A stretch of DNA of 64,000 bases from an uncultured Tenacibaculum sp. (GTDB lineage: Bacteria; Bacteroidota; Bacteroidia; Flavobacteriales; Flavobacteriaceae), in contig NZ_CANNGG010000001.1 of assembly GCF_947504135.1 (NCBI RefSeq), positions 124,001 to 188,000 of the forward strand. Direction: 5' to 3'. The translations under genes and the position numbers were made by a program. The notes beneath the pieces were generated by a model. The model was not told the origin of the DNA, did no database searches, and saw nothing but the letters and a program-made list of their open reading frames with translations. This document shows positions 24,751 to 33,357 of the stretch, piece after piece (position 1 is the first letter of the stretch; each line of letters begins with the position of its first letter).

Positions 24751-26016
24751 ATGCACAAAACTAAGGAGATATTTATAAACGGGTTTGCTTTATTTTCAAT
24801 GTTTTTCGGAGCTGGAAACTTAATTTTACCTCCTCTTTTAGGTAAAAACGCAGCAAACTTATGGGTTTGGGTTACCCTTGGTTTTTTTGTTACAGCAGTA
24901 TTTATTCCTATGTTAGGAATTTTAGCACATGCTAAGTTACAAGGTACCATGTACGATTTTGGTAAAAAAGTATCTCATCCTTTTAGTCTTGTTTACTGCT
25001 TTGTCATGTATGCTATTTGTCTTGCCTTACCAGCGCCCAGAACTGCATCTGTAACACATGAAATGGCTATTGCACCTTATTTTGAGAGCAGCTCTTTACT
25101 AACTAGTAGTATTTATTTCGGGTTGGTTTTTGTCTTTTCAATAAACCGATCGAAGGTATTAGAGTTGTTAGGGAAGTTCTTAACCCCACTCATCATCTTT
25201 ATTTTATTGGCAATAATTTTTGTCGGAGTTTTCACCGCTCCTGAAACTGTAAACCCATCATCTTTTAAAATGCCTTTTGTAGACGGTTTGCTAGAAGGGT
25301 ATCAAACTTTTGATGCTATTGCCTCCATAGTAGTTGGTGGAGTTTTAGTTGTTTCGATGAACTTCAATACCAATGCTTCGTTTGAAGAGAAAAAAGAATT
25401 AATTACCAAAGCTGGATTCATTGCTGGTTTCGGTTTATTAATTATCTACGCAGGACTTATTTACAACGGAGTTTTATTTAGTTCTACTTTTGGTGAAGGT
25501 GCTACCAGAACAGAAATTTTAAACTCTTTAAGCTACCAAACACTTGGTAATATAGGTAGTGTTTTTTTAAGTGTTTTAGTTGCTTTAGCATGTTTTACAA
25601 CAGCAGTTGGAATTATTACGGGTACAGCGGATTACTTTAAAGGAATCAACAACAACTCTCAAAAAGTTTTTGTAATCACTGCTATTATTGGTTGTTTATT
25701 AGGAATTGCTATTGGACAGTTTGATGTAAAATATATCATAAATATTGCTTTACCATCATTGATGTTTATTTACCCGATAACCATCATTTTAATTGTATTA
25801 AACGTACTTCCAGAAAGATACACTTCAACTACCGTGTTTAAAATTGTGGTTGCAGTAACTTTCTTGTTGAGTATTCCTGATTTTTTAGGGTATATTATTG
25901 ATACTGAATTTTTATCTGAAATAAAAAATACCATTCCGTTTGCTAATCAAAATTTAGGATGGGTATTACCTTCTATTTTAAGTTTTGTAATCGCTAATTT
26001 GATTCAAAAGAAATAA
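24751..26016 (+). CDS. brnQ: Branched-chain amino acid carrier, LIVCS family
   Basis: A 421-residue inner-membrane symporter with about 12 hydrophobic segments. The N-terminal signature FALFSMFFGAGNLILPPLLG is characteristic of BrnQ proteins, which take up leucine, isoleucine and valine with Na+ or H+. APRTASVTHEMAIAP lies in the conserved loop near residue 95. Length is as expected. It is monocistronic. The stop codon lies within the first arm of a hairpin. Confidence 0.92.
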   Translation: MHKTKEIFINGFALFSMFFGAGNLILPPLLGKNAANLWVWVTLGFFVTAVFIPMLGILAHAKLQGTMYDFGKKVSHPFSLVYCFVMYAICLALPAPRTASVTHEMAIAPYFESSSLLTSSIYFGLVFVFSINRSKVLELLGKFLTPLIIFILLAIIFVGVFTAPETVNPSSFKMPFVDGLLEGYQTFDAIASIVVGGVLVVSMNFNTNASFEEKKELITKAGFIAGFGLLIIYAGLIYNGVLFSSTFGEGATRTEILNSLSYQTLGNIGSVFLSVLVALACFTTAVGIITGTADYFKGINNNSQKVFVITAIIGCLLGIAIGQFDVKYIINIALPSLMFIYPITIILIVLNVLPERYTSTTVFKIVVAVTFLLSIPDFLGYIIDTEFLSEIKNTIPFANQNLGWVLPSILSFVIANLIQKK

Positions 26017-26039
26017 CCTACTCTAACGGAGTAGGTTAT
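26013..26039 (+). terminator. Hairpin at the end of brnQ
   Basis: TAACCTACTC (26014-26023) pairs with GAGTAGGTTA (26029-26038) around a five-base loop, and the brnQ stop codon is in the stem. The T-run after it on the plus strand is weak. Confidence 0.55.
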
Positions 26040-26073
26040 TAATTACGGTTTATAAATAACATTATCATAAACT

Positions 26074-26099
26074 AAAAAAAGCTCGCGATTGCGAGCTTT
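26074..26099 (-). terminator. Terminator of the outer-membrane protein gene
   Basis: AAAGCTCGC-GATT-GCGAGCTTT (26078-26099), followed on the minus strand by a run of seven T. Confidence 0.8.
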
Positions 26100-26125
26100 G
26101 TTATTCTTTATTTAAGTTGAATATT

Positions 26126-26629
26126 TTAAAAACGATATCCTAAATTTATTCCTACCCTAGGCACAACTGCACGAGATTCAGAAGTAAATAAATTTCTACC
26201 TAAACCTCCGTAGATATCTACCACAAAACCCCCTGAAGACACATATTTTGATCCAATCGCTATACCCAAAGCTCCATCCGTATATTCTTTGTATTGTTTA
26301 AGCGTTGTTCCTTCTACCGTAATCTCTCTTTCACCTGTGTTTATCCCCATAAAAACCTCACCAAAATAATTCCAGTTACTGCTATCGCTAAAATAATGAC
26401 GGAAGAAAGGAGTGAACATTTGCTTTTCGTTGTACTTAAAATCAGCCGATCTTTTTTCAAAATTAAACAATGCTGAAATACCGATTGACGAACGTTCTGT
26501 TGTATAATATTCGTACGATAATTCTAATGTTTTAAAAGCTAAAGCATCAAATAAATCTGCTTTAATTTCTTGCTGCGCCTGTGCAAAAGAGCTGACAAAA
26601 ACGACAACTACTAAAAGTATTTTTTTCAT
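26126..26629 (-). CDS. Small outer-membrane beta-barrel protein (DUF3575-like)
   Basis: A 167-residue secreted protein. The signal peptide is about 1-18 (ending AQAQ). The mature part has alternating strands and ends GINLGYRF with a terminal Phe, as in small beta-barrels. IKADLFDALAFKTLELSYEYY resembles the start of DUF3575-type barrels. Function is unknown. It is flanked by a consensus promoter and its own terminator, so it is monocistronic. Confidence 0.75.
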   Translation of the reverse strand: MKKILLVVVVFVSSFAQAQQEIKADLFDALAFKTLELSYEYYTTERSSIGISALFNFEKRSADFKYNEKQMFTPFFRHYFSDSSNWNYFGEVFMGINTGEREITVEGTTLKQYKEYTDGALGIAIGSKYVSSGGFVVDIYGGLGRNLFTSESRAVVPRVGINLGYRF

Positions 26630-26652
26630 CTGTTAATTTTTTTCTTACTTAT

Positions 26653-26660
26653 CAAATATA
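26653..26660 (-). promoter_or_regulatory. -7 element TATATTTG
   Basis: Exact consensus on the minus strand, 23 nt before the ATG at 26629. Confidence 0.5.
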
Positions 26661-26718
26661 ATACCGCAAACTTACATCTTTTGCTAAAATTGAAACTGCA
26701 AAGTATTGTTAAAGGTTA

Positions 26719-26832
26719 TTAAGAACAATTACAATTGGTATCGCATTTATTTTTTTTAGCCTTAAAGAAAAACTTTTTCACTAAAAAAATAACCGCTCCT
26801 AAAACAACTAAATATGTTAAAACTTCTTGCAT
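26719..26832 (-). CDS. FeoB-associated Cys-rich membrane protein
   Basis: A 37-residue protein: one membrane segment (LTYLVVLGAVIFLVKKFFF) and a C-terminal CDTNCNCS tail. The start is the ATG at 26832, which shares one base with the feoB stop (TAATG). A longer frame to 26910 would run back into feoB and has no support. Such tiny proteins follow feoB in many bacteria and may help iron transfer at the membrane; the mechanism is not established. Confidence 0.85.
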   Translation of the reverse strand: MQEVLTYLVVLGAVIFLVKKFFFKAKKNKCDTNCNCS

Positions 26833-28937
26833 TAGCTTAAAATTTGATAGACTGCAAAAGCAGATAAGTACGCTAAAACACCCATGCTTACTAATTGAAC
26901 CAATGGCCATTTCCAGCTTTTTGTTTCACGTTTTACAATTGCCAAGGTTGCCATACATTGCATTGCAAATGCATAAAACAACAATAACGACATTCCTGTA
27001 GCAAAATTGAATCGTTTTTCACCAGTATCTGGGTTTATCTCTGACTCCATTTTTTGTTTAATTGTAGTTGAATCTTCGCTGTCATCTTCAACACTATAAA
27101 TGGTAGCTAGTGTACCAATAAACACTTCACGAGCAGCAAAAGAACTAATCAATCCGATTCCTATCTTCCAATCATAACCTAGCGGTTTAACAATAGGCTC
27201 AATGGTTTTACCTGCTATTCCTATATATGAGTTTGCCAACTTAGCAGATGCTATTTTTTTAGCTAAATCTTCTTCTGAAAGATTTTTATTTGCAGTATTC
27301 TCTATAACACTTTTCTCAGCATTTTCAAAAGCTGATGGTCCGTGAGATGCTAAAAACCACAATACTATTGAGATTGCTAAAATGATTTTTCCTGCTCCAA
27401 AAACAAATGCTTTTGTTTTATCTAAGACATCAAAAAACACATTTTTTGCTGATGGTATTTTATAATTAGGCATTTCAACTACAAAAAGTGAGTTGTTTTT
27501 TATTTTCAATGTTTTATGCAAAATATATGCTGCGATAATTGCTGCAGCAAAACCTAAAATATATAATGCTAATAAAGTAAACCCTTGTAAACTTAAAAAA
27601 CCAAACAACTTAGTATCAGGAATAATTAATGCTATTAAAATTGCATATACGGGTAATCGTGCCGAACAGGTTGTAAATGGTGTTACCAAAATAGTAATTA
27701 AACGCTCTTTCCAGCTACCAATAGTACGAGTTGCCATAATTGCTGGAATAGCACATGCAGTACCTGAAATTAATGGAATTACACTCTTACCACTCATTCC
27801 AAAGCGACGCATAATTTTATCCATTAAAAACACCACTCTACTCATATATCCTGATTCTTCAAGAATAGAAATAAACAGGAATAAAATAGCAATCTGCGGA
27901 ATAAAAATAACCACTCCACCAATACCAGGAATCACTCCATCGACAAGTAAGTCGGTGAACATTCCTGCTGGTAATTGTGCTTTGGTAAATTCAGCAATAT
28001 CTGCAAATAAACCATCTATAAAATCCATTGGAGTAGACGCCCAATCAAAAATAGATTGGAATATCAGTAGTAATAATCCGAAGAAAATTACATACCCAAA
28101 TATTTTATGTGTAAAAACTCTATCGAGCTTACTTCGTACATCTGTAGCTTTTGATTTATCTACCTGATACGTTTTCTTTAAAATGTTATTTATTTTCTGA
28201 TATCTGTAAATTGTTTCTTTATGTTGATGCTTTTTCTGAGTTGCTTCTTCACTTTCAAACTCCTTTATTTTCTCTTTTTCTACATCAGAAAGTAATGAAG
28301 TGTTCTTTTTGGTAAGTAACATCCACATTTCATAGGCTGTAAATTCATCACTTACTAAAGACAGCTTCTTAAAATAATTCGCATCTATTTTTTCTGTCAA
28401 CTCATTAAAGTTAGAATGCACTTGCAACGATTCATAATTGGCAATTACGCTTTTTAAATCATCAACTCCTTCATTATTTCTTGCCGACATTAACACTACT
28501 TTGGTGTGCAATTCTTTTTCTAAAGCAGGGATATCTATCGAAATTCCTTTACGTTGTAGCTGATCTGCCATGTTTAAAGCCAAAACCGTCGGAATTTCTA
28601 AATCTTGAATTTGAGAAAACAGCAATAAGTTTCGCTTTAAGTTTTCAACATCAGCAACCACAACAATCATATCAGGTTTATCATCTCGATGCGCTGTCAT
28701 CAAGGTTTTTAAAACGATACTTTCATCTAAAGAAGTTGGGTTGATACTATAAGTACCTGGCAAATCGGTAATCGTTGCACTTTTACCATTGGGTAGTTTA
28801 GAAACTCCTTGTTTTTTATCAACAGTAACCCCTGGGTAATTACCCACCTTTTGATTTAAACCTGTAAGTTGATTGAATAATGATGTTTTTCCTGTATTCG
28901 GATTTCCGATTAATGCTACTTTAATACGATTACTCAT
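26832..28937 (-). CDS. feoB: Ferrous iron transport protein B
   Basis: A 701-residue inner-membrane Fe(II) transporter. The N-terminal G domain (about 1-170) has G1 GNPNTGKTS, G3 DLPGT and G4 NMAD. A helical regulatory domain follows, then a membrane part with two inverted gate motifs including GTACAIPAIMATRTI and the Cys-containing TTCSARLPVY. It starts 3 nt after feoA and overlaps the small Cys-rich gene downstream, so all three are one operon. Import of Fe2+ under low oxygen is the established family role. Confidence 0.95.
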   Translation of the reverse strand: MSNRIKVALIGNPNTGKTSLFNQLTGLNQKVGNYPGVTVDKKQGVSKLPNGKSATITDLPGTYSINPTSLDESIVLKTLMTAHRDDKPDMIVVVADVENLKRNLLLFSQIQDLEIPTVLALNMADQLQRKGISIDIPALEKELHTKVVLMSARNNEGVDDLKSVIANYESLQVHSNFNELTEKIDANYFKKLSLVSDEFTAYEMWMLLTKKNTSLLSDVEKEKIKEFESEEATQKKHQHKETIYRYQKINNILKKTYQVDKSKATDVRSKLDRVFTHKIFGYVIFFGLLLLIFQSIFDWASTPMDFIDGLFADIAEFTKAQLPAGMFTDLLVDGVIPGIGGVVIFIPQIAILFLFISILEESGYMSRVVFLMDKIMRRFGMSGKSVIPLISGTACAIPAIMATRTIGSWKERLITILVTPFTTCSARLPVYAILIALIIPDTKLFGFLSLQGFTLLALYILGFAAAIIAAYILHKTLKIKNNSLFVVEMPNYKIPSAKNVFFDVLDKTKAFVFGAGKIILAISIVLWFLASHGPSAFENAEKSVIENTANKNLSEEDLAKKIASAKLANSYIGIAGKTIEPIVKPLGYDWKIGIGLISSFAAREVFIGTLATIYSVEDDSEDSTTIKQKMESEINPDTGEKRFNFATGMSLLLFYAFAMQCMATLAIVKRETKSWKWPLVQLVSMGVLAYLSAFAVYQILS

Positions 28938-28940
28938 CGA

Positions 28941-29165
28941 CTATAATTTAAATATTGATATTTGACAAGCTGTCTCTTTTCGAATTGCTAAATGACTCCC
29001 ATTTACACAGATGTACATAGGGTCTTTTAACGGGGCTATTTGAAGTAATTCAACCTCTGTTCCCGGCAAACACCCCATTTCTAATAACTTTAACGGAATT
29101 TTATCTAAACATTCTTCAGATATAATTCCTTTTTCTCCGATTTGTAATGATGCAATTGTACTCAA
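28941..29165 (-). CDS. feoA: Ferrous iron transport protein A
   Basis: A 74-residue SH3-like protein supporting FeoB. The start is placed at the TTG at 29165, giving STIASLQIGEKG at the N-terminus, the usual FeoA opening. The longer frame (TTG at 29198) would contain the promoter element at 29187-29194. LLEMGCLPGTEVELLQIAPLKDP is the conserved core. It is the first gene of the feo operon. Confidence 0.9.
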   Translation of the reverse strand: MSTIASLQIGEKGIISEECLDKIPLKLLEMGCLPGTEVELLQIAPLKDPMYICVNGSHLAIRKETACQISIFKL

Positions 29166-29186
29166 AAAACACGTATTTTTAGCTAG

Positions 29187-29194
29187 CAAATATA
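29187..29194 (-). promoter_or_regulatory. -7 element TATATTTG for the feo operon
   Basis: Exact consensus on the minus strand, 21 nt before the TTG start proposed for feoA. No Fur box could be called with confidence. Confidence 0.55.
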
Positions 29195-29275
29195 CCAAAA
29201 TAGAATCATTCTAAACAATATATCAATACAATATATCATTTACTTACAATCGATTGTTCTCTTTGTTTGTTATCT

Positions 29276-29283
29276 TATATTTG
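29276..29283 (+). promoter_or_regulatory. -7 element TATATTTG four bases before holB ATG
   Basis: Exact consensus, then TGGT, then the ATG at 29288. Transcription starting at the usual distance would begin at or near the start codon, so the mRNA may be leaderless. Confidence 0.55.
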
Positions 29284-29287
29284 TGGT

Positions 29288-30439
29288 ATGAATTTCAACG
29301 AAATTATTGGGCAAGAACACATTAAAAAACACTTACAGCAATCGGCTGAAAATAATAGAATTCCGCATGCACAACTCTTTGTTGGCAAAGAAGGTAGCGG
29401 AACATTACCTATGGCAATAGCCTATGCTCAATACTTATTGTGTAATTTTTCAAACAATGTTGAAGCTTGCAATATTAAGTGTAATAAATTACAACATCCT
29501 GACTTACATTTTGCTTTTCCAGTTACCACAAACGATTCCGTTAAAAAACACCCTGTCAGTAATTTATTTTTAGAAGATTGGAGGTCATTTATAGAAGAGC
29601 AACCTTATGGAAGTTTATTTAATTGGTTACAACACATTGGTGTAGAAAACAAACAAGGACAAATTGGAGTTGATGAGGCAGAAGACATCGTAAAAAAACT
29701 ACAACTAAAATCGTACGAAGGAGGTTTTAAAGTGATGATTATCTGGATGGCAGAAAAAATGAATGTTGCCGCCTCTAACAAATTACTGAAACTGATTGAA
29801 GAACCACCAAGTAAAACTATTTTCATCCTTGTTACTGAAGATGAAGAACAAATTATAAATACCATAAAGTCTAGATGCCAAGCTTTACACTTCCCTGCTT
29901 TAAGTGAAAGTGATATAGCCAACAATTTAGTACAGCAAGAAAATGTATCAGAAAATGAAGCAATTAAAATTGCTCATCAATCGGAAGGAAGCTATAACAA
30001 AGCACTACATGTTTTAAATAACAATTCTAACGACTTAGTTTTTGAACAATGGTTTATTACATGGATTAGAGCCGCATTTAGAGCCAAAGGAAATGCTGCT
30101 GTTATTAAAGATTTAATAGGTTGGTCAGAAGAAATTGCTAAATCTGGTAGAGAAACCCAAAAACAATTTTTACAATATTGTTTACAGTTTTTTAGGCAAG
30201 CTTTACTATTAAATTATGGAACACCCGACTTAGTGTTTTTAGAAACTCAGTCTGCAAACTTCGAACTCGCAAAATTTGCTCCGTTTATTCATAGCGCCAA
30301 TATCTTAATCATAGAAAAAGAAGTAAGTGACGCACAATATCATATTGAAAGAAATGGAAATGCTAAAATTATTTTGTTAGATTTATCTATTAAACTAACG
30401 CGTCTTCTGCACACCAAAGAAGAAAAAATCCAATCTTAA
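29288..30439 (+). CDS. holB: DNA polymerase III delta' subunit
   Basis: A 383-residue clamp-loader subunit. The start is the ATG at 29288; the longer frame from a TTG at 29267 covers the promoter element. The N-terminus (FNEIIGQEHIKKHL, HAQLFVGKEGSGT) is the AAA+ clamp-loader type with a degenerate Walker A, as expected for delta'. A Cys cluster near residues 49-60 fits the zinc module. SRC-type sensor text occurs as IKSRCQALHF. It is followed after 2 nt by a lipoprotein gene and then a sensor kinase, forming a likely operon. Confidence 0.9.
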   Translation: MNFNEIIGQEHIKKHLQQSAENNRIPHAQLFVGKEGSGTLPMAIAYAQYLLCNFSNNVEACNIKCNKLQHPDLHFAFPVTTNDSVKKHPVSNLFLEDWRSFIEEQPYGSLFNWLQHIGVENKQGQIGVDEAEDIVKKLQLKSYEGGFKVMIIWMAEKMNVAASNKLLKLIEEPPSKTIFILVTEDEEQIINTIKSRCQALHFPALSESDIANNLVQQENVSENEAIKIAHQSEGSYNKALHVLNNNSNDLVFEQWFITWIRAAFRAKGNAAVIKDLIGWSEEIAKSGRETQKQFLQYCLQFFRQALLLNYGTPDLVFLETQSANFELAKFAPFIHSANILIIEKEVSDAQYHIERNGNAKIILLDLSIKLTRLLHTKEEKIQS

Positions 30440-30441
30440 TC

Positions 30442-30912
30442 ATGAAAACAAAACACATAATTACTGCGCTTATTTTCGGAATACTTTTTGTTACTTGTAA
30501 ACAAGAAAAAAAAGAATCTTTATTACAAGAGTATTTGGTTGGTAGTTGGGAAACCACCTATTTAAAAATTGAATATTTAACTGCCAACGAAACCGACAGT
30601 ACTTCTGTTTTTGAAGATGATTTTAGCAAACCTAACTCAGGAAAAGCACAATCTACCTATAACAACGATGGTACTTTTTCTGCATGGTTTGTGCAAGCTG
30701 ATGGAAAAAAAGTCGGTGAAACTGGTGGGAAGTGGAAAACTAGTGGTGATAGTCTGTTTGTTGATTATCCGTATTTAGGGAAGCAAGTACAGGCTTGGTA
30801 TAAAATTACACAAACCAATAATGGATTTAGCGCTACCTCTACTTACGACTGGGATGATGATGGAGAGGTAGATGATACTTTGTTTATGAAAACTAAAAAA
30901 ATTGAGTTATAA
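30442..30912 (+). CDS. Lipoprotein, lipocalin-like
   Basis: A 156-residue lipoprotein. The signal peptide ends in the lipobox LFVTC, with Cys about 19. The mature sequence (YLVGSWETTYLKIEY, DGTFSAWFV, GGKWKTSGDSLFVDYP) has the strand pattern of lipocalin-like beta-barrel domains common in Bacteroidetes. Ligand and role are unknown. It sits 2 nt after holB and 2 nt before the kinase gene, so it is probably co-transcribed. Confidence 0.75.
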   Translation: MKTKHIITALIFGILFVTCKQEKKESLLQEYLVGSWETTYLKIEYLTANETDSTSVFEDDFSKPNSGKAQSTYNNDGTFSAWFVQADGKKVGETGGKWKTSGDSLFVDYPYLGKQVQAWYKITQTNNGFSATSTYDWDDDGEVDDTLFMKTKKIEL

Positions 30913-30914
30913 AA

Positions 30915-32375
30915 TTGCGCATTTTTAACAACATATCGCTACGAATTAGAATTTTCTTGTCAATGATACTTTTAGTACTATTGGCATCTATTTTAATTGT
31001 ATTGGTTACGATTTACCAGTATGACGAACAAACTAAAGACTATAACATAGCAAGGTTTGAACGTAAAGAAGCATCTACAAAACAAGATATCGAAATAGAG
31101 TTAAAGAGGAGAACAACGTATCCTGTAACTACTCAAAATTTAGCCAAAATATTTCAAGACAGGATTTACGATATTGCATATGTACACAAACTTACCATTT
31201 CAATGTACGATATGAATGGTAACTTGTTAAAGTCATCAATTCCCTATAATTTTGACAAAAAAGAAGGCATAAATCTACCCAAAGAAACTATTCAATATCT
31301 TGCAAACAACTCTAACCATAAAGTTTTAAAAAGCAGAACAGAAAAAGGAATTACTTACCAGTCTTCTTACTCATATATTAATGATCCTCGTTTTAAACGA
31401 ATTGGGATTTTAGAGCTACAAATTGCTCAAGACAACGAAGAGCAACAGCACGAACTTCGCGAATTTATTTCACGCTTGTCATTAGTATATTTATTAATGC
31501 TCATCATTGCTATTGTTTTAGCTTACTTCTTATCAACATATATTACACGTTCTATTCAAACAATTTCAGAAAAAATTAAAGAAACACGCTTAAACAAACG
31601 CAACGAAAAAATTACGTTGAACTCTGCTAGTTCAGAAATTAACTCGTTAGTAGCTGCCTATAACAATATGATTGATCAGTTAGAAGATAGCGCTGCTAGA
31701 CTTGCTAAAAGTGAACGTGAGCAAGCTTGGAGAGAGATGGCAAAACAAGTAGCACACGAAATTAAAAACCCGTTAACCCCAATGCGCTTGTCGGTACAAA
31801 GTTTTGAAAGAAGATTTGACCCTAACGACCCCAACATAAAAGAAAAGATGTCTGAATACAGTGAAACTCTTATTCAGCAAATAGACGTTATGAGCTCTAT
31901 TGCTTCTGCCTTTTCTGATTTTGCTAAAATGCCAACACAGCGTCGTGAAAAAATGAATGTTGTTGATGTCGTTAAGCATTCATTAGATATTTTCACAGAA
32001 GATTATATAGAATACATTCCGCAAGAAGAAGAACTTTACGCTAGTCTTGATAAAACTCAATTAATACGAATTGTTACCAATTTGGTTAAAAACTCTATAC
32101 AAGCAATAAAAGAAACTGATAAAAACCCTAAAATAGAAGTTAAAGTGGCTTCAGAAGGAAACAGCGTAAAAATTACGGTTTCTGATAACGGCAAGGGGAT
32201 TAGTGATAAAAATAAAGAACTTATTTTCGAGCCTAAATTCACCACAAAAACAAGTGGAATGGGCTTAGGTTTATCGATGATAAAAAATATAATTGAAGCG
32301 TATGATGGGGCCATTTCCTTTACTTCAACCAAAGGAGTAGGAACCGTTTTTACCGTAATTTTACCAAAAACATAA
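30915..32375 (+). CDS. Sensor histidine kinase, NtrY-like
   Basis: A 486-residue membrane kinase with a TTG start. TM1 is about 11-33, followed by an extracytoplasmic sensor region (about 35-185), TM2 (about 189-210), a HAMP linker and a coiled segment. The HisKA box VAHEIKNPLTPMRLS has His281, and the HATPase_c N box NLVKNSIQA and G boxes DNGKGI and GMGLGLSM follow. The HisKA region resembles NtrY-type kinases. No response regulator is adjacent, so its partner is unknown. Confidence 0.88.
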   Translation: MRIFNNISLRIRIFLSMILLVLLASILIVLVTIYQYDEQTKDYNIARFERKEASTKQDIEIELKRRTTYPVTTQNLAKIFQDRIYDIAYVHKLTISMYDMNGNLLKSSIPYNFDKKEGINLPKETIQYLANNSNHKVLKSRTEKGITYQSSYSYINDPRFKRIGILELQIAQDNEEQQHELREFISRLSLVYLLMLIIAIVLAYFLSTYITRSIQTISEKIKETRLNKRNEKITLNSASSEINSLVAAYNNMIDQLEDSAARLAKSEREQAWREMAKQVAHEIKNPLTPMRLSVQSFERRFDPNDPNIKEKMSEYSETLIQQIDVMSSIASAFSDFAKMPTQRREKMNVVDVVKHSLDIFTEDYIEYIPQEEELYASLDKTQLIRIVTNLVKNSIQAIKETDKNPKIEVKVASEGNSVKITVSDNGKGISDKNKELIFEPKFTTKTSGMGLGLSMIKNIIEAYDGAISFTSTKGVGTVFTVILPKT

Positions 32376-32383
32376 ATAGTATC

Positions 32384-33166
32384 ATGAATTTTGAAAATAT
32401 TTTAGTTGAACAGGCTAACGGATTAGCAACTGTAATCATTAACAGACCAAAGAAATTAAATGCTTTAAACAAAGCTACAATTGAAGAACTACATAATGCT
32501 TTTAAAGCTTTAGAGAATGATTTAACCGTTAAAGCAATTATCCTTACAGGAAGTGGTGAAAAAGCTTTTGTTGCCGGTGCAGATATTTCTGAATTTGCTC
32601 ATTTTTCTGTTGAAGAAGGAGGAATGTTAGCAAGAAAAGGGCAGGAAATTTTATTTGATTTTGTTGAAAACTTATCTACACCTGTTATTGCTGCTATTAA
32701 CGGTTTTGCTTTAGGAGGTGGGTTAGAGTTAGCAATGGCTTGTCATTTTAGAGTAGCTTCAGACAATGCTAAAATGGGCTTACCTGAGGTATCTTTAGGA
32801 GTTATTCCTGGATATGGAGGTACACAACGCTTACCACAATTAATAGGTAAGGGAAAAGCTATGGAATTAATTATGACAGCAGGTATGATTTCTGCTGATG
32901 AAGCAAAAGACGCTGGTTTAGTTAACCATGTAACTTCACAAGAAGAACTACTTCCTTTAGCTGAAAAAATAGCCTCTAAAATTATGCGAAATTCTTCTGT
33001 AGCAATCAGTGCAGCAATTAAAGCAGTAAACGATAATTTTAAAGATGGAGTTAATGGTTTTAAAACAGAAATCACTGAGTTCGGAAATTGTTTTGGAACC
33101 GAAGATTTTAAAGAAGGAACTACTGCCTTTTTAGAAAAACGTAAACCAGATTTCCCAGGAAAATAA
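32384..33166 (+). CDS. Enoyl-CoA hydratase
   Basis: A 260-residue crotonase-family protein. The oxyanion hole residues lie in GADISEF and in the GGG loop (FALGGGLELAMACHF). The catalytic Glu motif is GLPEVSLGVIPGYGGTQRL. It hydrates trans-2-enoyl-CoA in fatty acid oxidation; crotonases are diverse and a different acyl-CoA substrate is possible. It lies 8 nt after the kinase gene and ends before a strong terminator, closing the operon that starts at holB. Confidence 0.88.
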   Translation: MNFENILVEQANGLATVIINRPKKLNALNKATIEELHNAFKALENDLTVKAIILTGSGEKAFVAGADISEFAHFSVEEGGMLARKGQEILFDFVENLSTPVIAAINGFALGGGLELAMACHFRVASDNAKMGLPEVSLGVIPGYGGTQRLPQLIGKGKAMELIMTAGMISADEAKDAGLVNHVTSQEELLPLAEKIASKIMRNSSVAISAAIKAVNDNFKDGVNGFKTEITEFGNCFGTEDFKEGTTAFLEKRKPDFPGK

Positions 33167-33186
33167 TACGCTATATCACACAAGCA

Positions 33187-33222
33187 AAAAAAGCATCTAA
33201 CCTAGGTTAGATGCTTTTTTTT
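33187..33222 (+). terminator. Strong bidirectional terminator
   Basis: A perfect palindrome AAGCATCTAACC/GGTTAGATGCTT (33191-33216) with A5+ before and T8 after. It ends the enoyl-CoA hydratase transcript and, on the minus strand, could end a short transcript from 33268. Confidence 0.85.
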
Positions 33223-33262
33223 CATTAAGGGGATTACATTAATAAATAGGGGGCTTATTAAC
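33188..33262 (-). ncRNA. Candidate small RNA between a promoter and the terminator
   Basis: A TATATTTG element (33268-33275, minus strand) is followed about 50 nt later by the bidirectional terminator, leaving a possible transcript of about 75 nt without a convincing reading frame. It contains the complement of an AAGGGG...GGGGG motif (33227-33253) that recurs at 41898-41925. The strand of function is uncertain, because the other copy lies in the opposite orientation to its terminator. Confidence 0.3.
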
Positions 33263-33267
33263 TGAAG

Positions 33268-33275
33268 CAAATATA
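33268..33275 (-). promoter_or_regulatory. -7 element TATATTTG for a possible small RNA
   Basis: Exact consensus on the minus strand in the gap downstream of the HD-domain gene. No coding sequence starts below it before the terminator. Confidence 0.35.
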
Positions 33276-33357
33276 TATTAAATTCAAAAACAACCAAATT
33301 TTAACGTAAATTTTTTATTAAAATAACCATATTTTTACATTATTATTTTAAAAAACA

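Noticed and set aside
27493..28167. Plus-strand 224-codon frame opposite feoB
   Set aside because: Antisense shadow of feoB; the hydrophobic composition comes from the complement of membrane-segment codons.
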